Source: Amoebophrya sp. A120
Taxonomy: Eukaryota; Sar; Dinophyceae; Syndiniales; Amoebophryaceae
Assembly (NCBI GenBank): GCA_905178155.1
Contig: CAJINV010000006.1
Coordinates: forward strand, 1,551,876-1,615,875
Direction: 5' to 3'
DNA: 64,000 bases
The notes under the pieces were generated by a model. The model was given only the letters and a program-made list of their open reading frames with translations. It was not told the DNA's origin and did not search any database. The translations under genes were made by a program, and so were the position numbers. The stretch's first letter is position 1, and every line of letters starts with the position of its first letter. Positions 32,501 through 44,500 of the stretch are shown piece by piece.

Positions 32501-35500
32501 CCGACGACGAGGAGGACGAGGACTTGCTGCCCTCCGGGACTGAGGTTGTAGATAGGAACCTTCTTGGTCGTCGTGACAGCATAGACGACGATGCTGAAAC
32601 AGCAGGTACTGGGTCTTCATCTTCATCTTCAGAATCAACAACGCAGAAGTACGGCCGGAACGATAATGATACTCGATCTCCTCGAAGAAGCAAAGCGGCA
32701 ACGAAAAATAAAACACAACGCGTGGCCGCCCGAGGACCTGAATACAGTCAGCACTCGTGGACGGCGGGGGGCGAAATAAACGAGGAGCGGAATTTATTTC
32801 AGTCTATGTCTAGTACCACCTTCGCGGAGCTGCAGAAAATGAAAAATGATAAGCGGAGAAAAAATAGGAAACGCGAGCTGCAAGATGAACGGAGTAGTAT
32901 TGCGGAGCTTGACCAAGATATCCCACGAAAAAACTCTTCCACTGTAAAGATTTTGCAAGATCTGCATCACAAGTTTGTTACACATGACAGTGAAAATTTG
33001 TCATGCGCGCTTCCCAAGGGAAAACACGCTGGAAAACCCCATGCCTTGCAGGTGTAGCAAGACAAATCGTTCTGTGTTCCATTTTCTGCATCACAGGTTC
33101 ACAGTGAAGCAGTTTTTTCTTGCGATACGAGAGCAGGAAATAAATGAAGCGGACACCAGTACGGAAAGCGAGTCGTCCTCGTCGTCCACGTCCACCTCCT
33201 CAGGAGGTGCGCTCCTGCAGAAACAAGAGCTCGCCCTCGCGGAACATGAACAGCAGGAAAGAACATCAGCGAGGACACAAGAACTCGGGGGGAAAAGATA
33301 CTTCGGCGTTTTCTCTTGGCGACCCTTCGCGAAGCCTCAGGATACGGACAGGAACGACTTGCTGACCAAGCTGTACCACCACGCGTTGCAGCCGCTCTTC
33401 AGTGCGAGCGATTCCGTGGGGATTATCGCCCTGAATTCCATCAAATGGACGGAGACCCTTCCGGGCGCGGTTTTTGACAGAGAAGCCTTTCCGAAGCCCT
33501 CCTGGTGGACGTGGGGGCAGGTTGCGCTATGCACTGCAAAAGCATCGCACTTTAGTATGAATTGCATAGTACAAAAACAAATTGGCTTAGCATTACAAAT
33601 TGAATTTGTGTTGCGGATTTGCCTTTGAGAAAAAGATTTGTAATGCTAATGCATAAAAGCACTTGTAAAAAAATACGAGTGTGGTACTTTTGCACCGGAT
33701 ACGCGCACGGCGCCGACCATGTGACTTCGACCTTCGAATTCCACAATGGTGCAAAGACGCACACATGGCGGACCTTTTCGAGTCGTAGTACAAGAAGAAA
33801 ATCCGATACTTATCAAGAAGAAAAATCCCCCCTCCCCATATCAAAACGGAAATCTGTGATGCAGATTTGTGGCCACAAAACAGCTCTGTCATACTAGAAG
33901 GCAAAAGATGCGAGATGCGGACTGTAGTGCTGGCTGGCGTGGGAAAGGAGCCTTGCATCTTCAGCATTACAGGAGGCAACTGGAACTGGGAAACAGCATG
34001 AAAAATTGCCTGCAATGAAGGCCGCAGCTACGTCTCTTGGCCTTCTAGCAATACAAGTCGACTTGTGTACCCACATACAGCATCACCATTTTCGTGTTCG
34101 ATATGAGGAGCAGGGGGGATCTTTCCTTGCAATACTACTCCCCCTCTGGTGTTCCCGGATGACCCGGACCCGATTATCCAAAACCTCATATCAAATGCAA
34201 AATATCTGTCTGGGTCTGGGAGGATGGAATTTGAATTTGTGATGCGTCCTGTGGGTCACACAAAAATCTGTGTTGCGTGAAGATCACCAAAAGTTGTCCT
34301 TTTTTGACCAACATGAGCGGGAGTTTGTTTCTCTTGCAGGATATCATGCGAGGTCCTGCATAATTCCAGACCTCACGGGGCACGGAAAATATGCAGGACA
34401 AGTCTGCATTCTTCCAGGTCCAGACGCTTTTGCACTTCATACTTCATCGTGTGTCACCAATCCAGCCTCGTCACTTTATTCGTGAACCAGGAGCTATCGT
34501 ACGAAAAAAGTGTTTCACTGTAACGATTTTGCAAGTTTTGCATCACAAGTTTGCTCTACACCAGAGAGAAACTTTGCCATGCGAGATTCCCAAGGGAAAC
34601 ACAGCCAAAAATCCACTGTCTTGCATGTGTAGCAAGACAAACACTTCTCAGATACATTTTCTGCATTACAAGTTTACAGTGAAACAGTTTTTTCTTGCGA
34701 TAGGAGCTGTTTCGGTCCGACCTGTTTCCCATCTCCGGCTGTTATGAATTGCAAGATAAATACCGTATCTGTTAGTAGTAATTGCAATACAAATTCGCTT
34801 AGCATGACAAACGAAATTTTTCATGCTGATTTGCCTTGGGAAATTGATTTGTCATGCATAATTGCAATTACCACGAGCATCGGATACTTTTTTCGCGGGA
34901 TAGCTGTGTGCGGCACCTGAAAGACGCGCAGTCGTACGGAAAATTTCTGGCGTATGGAAGCGTCAGGTTGGAAATCCTCAAAGTGAAAATCCCTATCTAT
35001 TATATTCATGCGAAAGTATTGGTCTAGAGAGGGTAAACGAGAGGTGGCAGGGAGGTCAAAAAGGGGTCAAAAGAGGTAAAAAAGAGGTCGACAGAGGTGG
35101 AGAGGTGGCGCGCGAGGTCATTCGGGAGGGTGGCCGAGAGGTGGCGCGAGTATAGCCCGCCGAACCGCTCGCCCTTTAGGGCCGCTAAGCGCCTCGGAGG
35201 GTGCCGAGAGGTAGAAAAGAGGGCGGCCGAGAGGTGGACAGAGGTGCAGAGAGGTTGCGCGAATAACGGGAATCCTCTCGCGCACCCTCTGGGCCACCTC
35301 TCGGCCACCTTTGTAGACCTCTACTGGCGAGTATAGCCGGATTATTAGCGGGGACCCCCAAAAGAGGTCAGAAAGAGGGTCTGCGAGAGGGTAAAAACAG
35401 AAAGAAATGGGCGCGAATCCGCATGGTGCTGCCCATGTTTCGCACTGCAGACCATTCGCGGACTTGTTTTGCTCGGCGCCTCTCCGTGCCACCCTCTCGC

Positions 35501-38500
35501 GCACCCTCTCGCGCCGCCCTCTTGTGCCGCCCTCTCGCGCAACCCTCTCGCGCCACCCTCTCGCCCTACCCTCTCGCGCCGGGCGGCTTCTGTTCGCCCC
35601 CGGTGTTCTTTGCAGCTGCTCCCTGCGCAGAGCGCCCACAGGCGCGGGAAGCGCGCAAGCGGTCCTGCGGGTTGGCGCAACGCAAACAGGCGGCAGGATT
35701 CCAGTATGTTTCGCTATGCGTAGGCCCGTGGTGTTGCGGTCCAATCGGCAAACAGTCTTGCCTCGGCTCGACAGCCTTGCGCTCCGGCGGCAGCCGGAGC
35801 ATGGCTGGTAAATTGTCATGCAAAAAAACGACTCCAGTTGGAGCACCGTTTCTAGTCGGCGCATCACAAATTTCCCGGGCACTCAAAACGTGTCTGTCAT
35901 GCTAGTTAGGCAAAGGGGTGCGTTTCTATCATGCTAACCAGCACTCCAATTCTTAACCCGCAGAAGGACAATAGTCAGCCCCATAATTGCGTTCTCTGCA
36001 TTACAGTCTTTTTGGTGTCGCATTTCAGGCATCACAAATTATATTCCACTTTGAGGATTTCCATTCTGAGGGTGTCATATGGCGCCATACCAGCATCAGG
36101 GGACGAGCAACGAGGACCAAGCAGGAACTTCTTTTCTGACTATGCATTGCAAATATGTCTGGATGTCTGGAATAGACTTGTTATGCTAGGTGGCGTATCA
36201 CTATCATGAGGAGGCCACAAGTGCTAGCTCAGCATGACAAGTTTCTGAGCTCCTGCTTCTAGGTGTTGCCTATTCTGCATGACAAAGTGCGTTTCTGCAT
36301 GACAGAAAAGTGGAATCTGTTCTAACGCCCACCCGCCAGGAGTCAAATGGCTACTACTACTACTACTACTACTGTATGACAGAAAAGTGGGGCAGCTGCT
36401 TCTGCTAGCTCTTGGGTAGTACTAAATGTGCATGACAGATTTAAGAATCAACATGCCAGACAAGCATGACAAAGACAGACATGCATTCTTCCAGTAGACC
36501 CAAGGAACATATTTGCGCTTGATACTGACAGCAGGTGGCGCAGGAGCTTCTTCGGCTATCAATACCAACTGGATCGGTTTGTTTCTTCCCTGCCACTGCA
36601 AGAACACGAAGCATAAGTCCTTTCCTTTGTAAGCTAACCGCCTTTCACTACGCACCATAGCCAAAAGCTGGCAGCTGCAAAGTCGAAACCGCTCGCGAAA
36701 GCGCTGCGAAAGAGGCAAGACCGAGAAGGGCCACAAGTAAGTAGGAAAGGCCATGGGCCACCCCAGTAGCCCTGCCAAGCAAGAGGCTGCGCCCGTCGCA
36801 ACGTCCTTCCGCCAACGAGGTTCCGGACCGGGCTACCTAGCGGCCGCCGTGTCGCCCTAGCATTATTTCGGCCGTTTTAGGTGCATGGGAGTCCTACACT
36901 ATTTTTTTAAGACTGTCCTTGTCCTACACTCAGGGATCCTACTTATACTCACGGCTCGAGACCTTAGACCCAGCCTCTCCTGCGCTGGCTCCGGCGCGCG
37001 TGTTGTCGCACACGCGCTGCGTGACAGGGCGATGCGGTGGGCCGGGGGCTGGCGCGACGTTCCGTTGCATGTCGAACACGCGCTGCGTGACACGGCGAGG
37101 CGGTCGCTGGCCGGGGATGGGGGCGACGTTCCGTTGCATATCTTGGATTCTAGATTTAAATAAAAACAACCTATTCCGGGGGGGAGGTTGTTTTTATGTG
37201 TGGAGAAATTTACAATCACGGCCACAGTGCAAGATGCTGAATTTCGTCGCACATAAAAACAACCTATGCCCGGGCATAGGTTGATCTTTTGCAAATCTAG
37301 AATCCAGGATATGGGATCGAACGTCGGGCGAGGAGAGGTCGATTTTATGGCCGCGGAATTTTCGCGAAAACCGACTCAACCTGTTGGAAGCAGAGGTTGA
37401 TTTTACCGTCACGAAATTTCGCAGCCATAAAATCGACCTCTTGGAAGCATAGGTTGATTTTATCGTCGCGAAATTTCGTGGCCATAAAATCGACCTCTTG
37501 GAAGCAGAGGTTGATTTTATCGTCGTGAAATTTCGCGCCCATAAAATCGACCTCTTGGAAGCAGAGGTTGATTTTATCGTCGCGAAATTTCGCGCCCATA
37601 AAATCGACCTCTTGGAAGCAGAGGTTGATTTTATCGTCGCGAAATTTCGCGCCCATAAAATCGACCTCTTGGAAGCAGAGGTTGATTTTATCGTCGCGAA
37701 ATTTCGCGCCCATAAAATCGACCTCTTGGAAGCAGAGGTTGATTTTATCGTCGCGAAATTTTGCACCCATAAAATCGACCTCTTGGAAGAAAAGGTTGAC
37801 TTTATCGTCGCGAAATTTCCGGAGCCATCGAATCGACCTCCTGGAAGCAGAGGTTGATTTGATTGCTCCGAAATTTTCGCAGGCACAGAGTCAACCTTTT
37901 GGAAGCAGAGGTTGATTTTATGGTCGCGAAATTTCCGGAGGCATAGAATCGACCTCCTGGAAGCAGAGGCTGACTCTATGGCCACGAAGTTTTATTTTGT
38001 ACAGCCATTGGCTGGAGAAGACGCGGCCCAAAATGCGCATGCTTTGCCAATTTTAGTTCAGGCCCTATGCCAGCTTAAGGAAGCGCAATGGACGAGACCG
38101 GGATTTCCGCAAAGAAAGCAGGATTGCCGCTTATTTCAGTATAGAGAGTATCAATACCAACTGGATCGGTTTGTTTCTTCCCTGCCACTGCAAGAACACG
38201 AAGCAGAAGGCAACCGGGGAATTCGGAACGATTCTGAAAACCAAAGACGACCTACCGGCGCATATCATTTGTAAATACTTACGTCCCCACAGCACCAGAG
38301 TCGAGGTGGGAAATCTGCTAGACAAATCACCCAGTTTTGGTCGTTTGGCATGACAAGTCTCTGCTCGTAGTGTAGTAATCCTGTTTAGGTAGTTCAGCAG
38401 CATCACAGATCTAATATATCGTGCTGATTTTTATAGCGTCACAAATTCCATCAAAACACGACTCTGAAACGCCTCTCATGTTGGCGGTCCGCGTGAGAAA

Positions 38501-41500
38501 CTTTTTTGGCATGCGGATTCGCATGACAAGAACTCTGGTGTGGGGACGTTTTTACTCAGGATAACACAGCTGCCAAACGGCGGAGCCACATTATGACCTG
38601 CTCAAACCTTACAATCTCAAACGTTACAAAAATGCCTGGGATTTGTCTTGCATAATGAGCATGACAGACTTGCAGACCGTTCCATTTTCTGCGATACAAA
38701 TCGAAATCTCGGCAGATTGTAGTGCGGTTTGGGACCACCACTCCGGAACTTGTCATGCGCAGTCCACCTATCAGGCTTGGCTAGATCATGCACTTCTTGC
38801 ATCACAGATTTCCTGATTTAATTGTAACATTTGAGCAGGTCATACACGTTGCCAGAATTTTCGGTAATGGCACGAAAAATTCCACCAAACTTTATGGATT
38901 CGATCGAACTTATGGAACTGTCAGGATCGAAATTGACAAAATCGAAAAATTTGTGATGCATAAAATGCATGGCGCGAATTCCGTGTGTTGCAGAGCAGGC
39001 AAGTGAGGCCGATTGTAAGCCTGTTTGGGGTTAGAGCTCGAGCTGCTAAAGCAGCATGAGAGAATCAGTCTTGTTTGCCTAAACAGCATTACAAACTGGA
39101 TTTAGGCACCGCCAGAATTTGTGATGCGCCAGTTAGAAACTGGGTTCGAACTGGAATCCATTTTATGCATGACAAATTATTTCGATTTTGTCGATTTCGA
39201 TTCTGACACTTCCATAGAACTCTCCGAGTTCCGGTCGAATTCGTTTTTCGGACACAGTACGCCCGACATAGCCCGGAGGAGTGAGAACCTCTACAATTGC
39301 ATCAAGACCCCGGATGGACTTAACGGCCAAATTGACGAGGATGCCTACAACGCGTTTAAAGAAAACCCGCAGAGCATTTGCGCCGACCCACACGAAATAG
39401 ACCAGCCGGTGGTGCCGCCGAGGGGGGGGTCGACCTTACCCTGTGCAAAAGTATCGTATTCGTATTGCAGTCATGCATTACAAATCAGCTTCTTGAGGTC
39501 AGTCAGCATTACAAATTTTGTTTCTCATGCTGAGGAACTTTGTAATGCATGATTTATACGAGTACGATACTTTTGCAATGCATAGACCTCCTCCCCCGAC
39601 AATGCATTTGTCGCCGTGATTATGGTGAGCAAAAACGTCCCCATCCCAGAGTCAAGATGGGAAACCTGCTAGACAAATCGCCGGGCTTTGGCGGTTGCAC
39701 ATGACAAATTTCTTGGGCGAGCAATTTAATCGTATCCAGCTAGTCCAACCGCATCACAGCTCTAACATACCATGCGAATTTGAGCATCACAAATCTCAAA
39801 GCACCACTATAGAAACCGCTTCTCATGGGTCCTCTCCGCATGAGAAACATTTTCAGCATGCGCATTTGCATTACAGCTCTGGGGAGGTGGGGGTGTTTTT
39901 ACAAATGATAGTGATGCTGGTTCCAAAAATATTAAATGTAAAAATCCCTGGATGTCTGGAAGAATGCATGTTTGTCATGCTTGTCTGGCATGACTCTTAA
40001 ATCTGTCATGCACATTGCCCAAGAGACGTTTTTTTCTGTCATGCGGAGACGCGGCTTGTCATGCAGAATAGGCAACACCTACAAGCTCAGAAATTTGTCA
40101 TGCTGAGCCAGCACTTGTGGACTCCTTATGCTACGCCACTCAGTATCACAAGTTTCCAGACCCAGACATTTTTGCATTTGATAAAAAATCGACGGGATCG
40201 AAAACTCCTGCCGCGACGACAGCAAGTGCAACTTATCCTGTGCAAAAGTATAATCTGATTACTCGTATTGCAATCATGCATGACAATTTTTTTTCTCAAG
40301 GTAAATCCGCATTACAAATTTATATTTCTCATGCTGATGGTGATGCTGAGGAAATAGTTTGTAATGCATTTATAGATACAAGTATCGGATACTTTTGCAG
40401 TTCATACAACTCCCAGGACAGCAACGACTGCTGCTCCTGCGACTTTAGCATCGGCCAGAGGGAATGCTACGGCGGGGCTGATGCCAATCCAGACCGTTTT
40501 TCTATCACGAGAAAAAAGTGTTACAGTTACACATTTGTTGGAGTTTCTGCATCACAAATTTTCTCTGTGTGGCAGAGAAAACTTGTAATGCGAAGCTCAT
40601 AAGGGAAAACAGGAAGGAAACGAGGCGCCCAAGCATTTCCTGCATGAGAAAGGTTGTCTGTGTTGCCGGTCTTGCAACACAATGTGTAACTGTAACACTT
40701 TTTCTTGCGATATTTTCGAAGCACCACTGGGAGGCGGAGGAAGCCGCGACCTGCCGGGATGTATCCTGTGCAAAAGTATCGTACTCGCATTGCAGTCATG
40801 CATTACAAATCTTTTTCTTAAGGTGCATCCGCATTACATTTCTGATGCTGAGGAAATTTGTAATGCATTTATACGAGTACGATACTTTTGCAATGCATAG
40901 GATGGCTGGATTCCCAAAATCACGCTCGGGTCGGAGAATGGGAAACACAAAAATCCAACCTGCGAGTATAGCTGCTACAATCCGGACCCGCGCTGCAAAC
41001 TGATTCTCGCGGTCGCCGCCGATGTGCCAAACAACTATTACGAAGTTATCCTGAGTAAAAAAAAAAATGTTGTCCCCACCCCACAGTCAAATTGGTATCT
41101 CTGGAACACAAATCCGCAAGTTTTGGCAGTTGTGCATGACAAGTTCTTTCCATCTTCAGCGCAGTGGTGGTTAGCAAGGGATAAAGCCGCATAACAAAGC
41201 CACTTTCTCATCCTCTTTACAGCATGGCAAATTCCAAAACACGATTGGAAATGCCTCTCGTGGAGATGCGCATTACAAATGTCCCTGTCATTCCGCATTT
41301 GCATGACAACTCTGGGGCGGTGGGGGCGTTTTTATTCAGGATAAAAGTACCACGGGGCATTGGCCCGGCGTACCGGGCTGCAGACAACACCATCAGGCAG
41401 CACAAGTGGACACATGATCTCCGCCACTACTACTTCACTATTTTTCAGATCCTTCGTAAGAAGTGGCACCCCATGATCGCGGACGAGATTCTGCTCCTGC

Positions 41501-44500
41501 CGAGCTCCCAAGACGGCGGCGAGCGGGCGCAGACGCACCACACGGATTTCCTTTTCAACATGCGTATCAAGTGCAAATATGTCTGGTTCTGGAAGAGTCA
41601 TGCTGCTTTTGCATGACGCAGAAGGTCTGGCATGGAAGCTCTAGCATCACAGGTTTCGTCGAGAAGCTTCCGCACTGCCGAATCCGCATGACAAATGCCC
41701 CACTTTATTGACAGAAAGTGGGCAGCTTTTGCTGGCTATGCATGAGAGATCTTTATCTGTTGTGAAATGCGCATCACAAGTTCGCATTCTTCCAGACATC
41801 CAGGGATATTTACAATTCATAGCGCGCTACCAAATGCAGTACGAAACCGCGTACAATGTCTTCGACGAGCTCTGTATCCTGTGCACAAGTATCGTACTCG
41901 TCTTGCAGCCATGCATTACAAAGCCTTTTCTTAACGTAATTCTGCATTACAAATTTTATTTCTCATGCTGAGGAACAAATTTGTATTGCATTTAGAGCCT
42001 GTACGATTAATCGACCCCCTTCTCGATACCGAGAAGCCCCCCCGAGTCCGGATTCTGACCGACCTCACCCCCCCACGCCCCCCTTCTCGAAATCGGGGGG
42101 CTGTTTATCGCGAATCCCGATTCCGAATCCTAACGCCGACGCTACGGCGCATCTTGCGCCAACTATTGCTTCTCTTCAGCTTTCAAAATCACGGCCGCAG
42201 GCGCGGCCCCAGTGCTCTTTAGAGGATGACTCGCATCGAGAGAAACACACACGGAGCCCGCGCACTGTGTCGCGTTTTGCTCTCTCTGTCGGCTTTTTTT
42301 TTGCAAGCAGAACCCAGCGAATTTTCGTCCGACTTTCTCGGAAGCTTGTAGCCACCTGCTTCCTTCCATGTCCCGCACTGTTCTCGCCAAGACGATCAGG
42401 CCGCCATCTTTCGGAGAGCAGTAGCGCAGCCAGTTCGCAACAGATGCGCTCCGCGCGCAGTAAAACTTTTCCACTGCGTGGCGGATTGGATCTGTTGTGT
42501 ACTAAAACGCGAACAGATCTAGTCTGCTGTAGATCTCGGAAATTCTTCGGCGCAGCTTGCGGCCTTTTCTTTGGCATAGGCCGTATGTGCGCTTCTTTCG
42601 AAAAACGCTCCGCCCCTCTTGTTCCTCTTCTTTAAAGACCGCACCTCTTGAAAGAAAAAAAGTCACCGAAGCGCAGCAGGAGAGTGGAGACAACTTTTGC
42701 CATTGTCCCAGTGCGCTCGGCTTCTTTAGAATGACGCAGCGCGGTTCGGTACAAAGTGGGCGCCTACCTCCTCCGCGTGGGGTTTTGCTTTGCAGTGTGT
42801 AGATGGATTAGTGCGAATGCGGGCGGTCTTCAGCTTCATTATTTTCTGGCGCTCCTACTACTTATTGACCCTAGTTTGGTTCTAGGGTGGTAATCAAGTC
42901 GCAGGCGGATCAGAAACTAGAAAACCAGAACAGGAACTACTAGAAGTCAGTCGCGGAGCCGGAGCGGCACGCAGCCGCGACAGCGCCGGCTTGGCGATTT
43001 CTGCTTATTTCTGCTCTGGCTTTTTAGAAGTGGCTGCGCCAGAAATAGAATTAGAAACCGCGCTGGGCATACGTGATAAGCACGCTACTAGCCAACCACG
43101 CTAGCGCACGGCAATAAGAACGCACGACCAGCGCATGCCCATACTTTTTAAATTTGCCAAGTCCTAATCCCTGGCGCTATGGGAGGGGAAGCTCCGCGCT
43201 CACGTTTTGGATTTGCTTGGTGGCGAATTGAGCCAGACTGAGTCGGCTGCTTCTGGGGAGGCCGGACGACCGACCATACTTACCCCCCCCTTCTCGGTAT
43301 CGAGAAGGGGGTCGATTAATCGTGCGGGCTCTTATACGAGTAGGAGTATTTTTGCAATGCATACTCTGGCAGCGCGCGTCCCTGTCCGTGCTGCAGCAGA
43401 ATCGGTTTCTTTTCATGGACAGGGTCAACACACTGCATCCCAAAATCGGTGTGTGTTGCTACAACAAGTTTCACTCCACGCTCGACGAGCTGATTACCAC
43501 GCTGGACGTGCAGCCGAAGGACAAACACGCCAGACTAGCTCACACGAGCATCGAGAAGGTGCGCAGCGCGTACGACTTTCCGCCGAGCATGAATTTTATT
43601 GCCCAGAAGGACTTCACGCTGCGGGTTTACGATTTGAAAAAACGTTATGCAACTGTCAGGATTGAAATCGTCAAAGTTGAAATCGTTTGTCATGCATAAA
43701 ACCGATACCAGTCGGAAGCCCACTTATCAGGCGGCGCATGGTAACTTTTACGAGCACCGGAATCCAATTTGTCATGCTGTTTCGGCACAGAAGACTGCTC
43801 CTGTCATGCTACTTTAGCAGCTCTAAGTCAAACCCTAAACAGGCTCACAATCGGCCTTACTTGCCATCCCGGCAAGACAGGCACTTCATGCCTTGCATTT
43901 TATGCATTACAAATCATTTCAACTTTGACGATTTCAATCCTGACACTCCCATAAACGTTTGAAGGGACACACGACGGAACAAGACGGGCTCACAGGGCAC
44001 TTGTCGCACCGTATCGATGGGAAAAATCCCTCCTCCCCGTATCAATAAAAAGAAAATTTCTCATGCTCACTTGTGACCACAAACCAGCCTTGTCTTGCGT
44101 ACAAGGCAAACAGCATCCATGTGGCGCATTGTGCAGCGAGTCTGTCATGCGCGTTCGCCTTACGTCAGACTTGTTCCTCATGCTCAGCTGCTAGACGGGT
44201 GCGTACCCAATAAGAATAAATGGGCCTCGAATATGCCAACAAGCACCTGCAGCAATACAAAGTTCATTTGTGTACACAAATCCAGCAACACAAATTGTCT
44301 GTTGGATATGGTGTGGGGGTTTTTTTCCCTTTGATGCGCCGCATGCTGGGGGCCTGTTTTTCCTTTCCGCGGGCCCGCGAGAAACCGCCCCCGGACGGCA
44401 CGGGCAAGCCGGTCGGCAACTTGGCCGCGCCGGCGCTGCACGAATGCGATTTTTTGGAGAAACTCGACGAAATGAAGATGCCCAACGAGAGCGCGGACGC

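Larger units (their letters stand above)
40189..41046 (+). other. Gene 6: Cys-rich module 1
   Basis: Spliced from four exons. The pattern is CRDD-x2-C, NDCCSCDFSIGQREC, TCRDGW, then C-x3-C-x6-C. The spacing resembles EGF-like or other small disulfide modules; exact class not assigned. It is clearly homologous to module 2 at 47.4-48.3 kb (CRDD, DCCSCD-x3-GQ-x-NC, TCRDGW, SCWNPLC). Confidence 0.6.

Noticed and set aside
35024-35905. Long overlapping frames on both strands in the G2 introner insert
   Set aside because: They arise from GAGGTGG/CACCCTCTC repeats lacking stops; the sequence is inside an intron of gene 6.
37194-37985. 263-codon minus-strand frame with repeated KSTSASKRSILW
   Set aside because: It is the 57-bp palindromic array read in frame; the period is a multiple of three, so several frames stay open without being genes.
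37330-37985. CRISPR-like regular repeats
   Set aside because: Units are contiguous palindromes with no variable spacers, in a eukaryotic gene.
37912-38274. Plus-strand frame MATKFYFVQPLAGED... overlapping the second 57-bp repeat
   Set aside because: It uses a different frame from gene 6 at the repeat and ends inside the next introner; downstream exons support only the gene 6 frame. A hidden gene cannot be fully excluded.
42163-42635. Opposing frames of 100-130 codons in the nested TIR element
   Set aside because: Arginine/serine/cysteine-rich without any transposase-like motif that I can see; the element is treated as non-autonomous.
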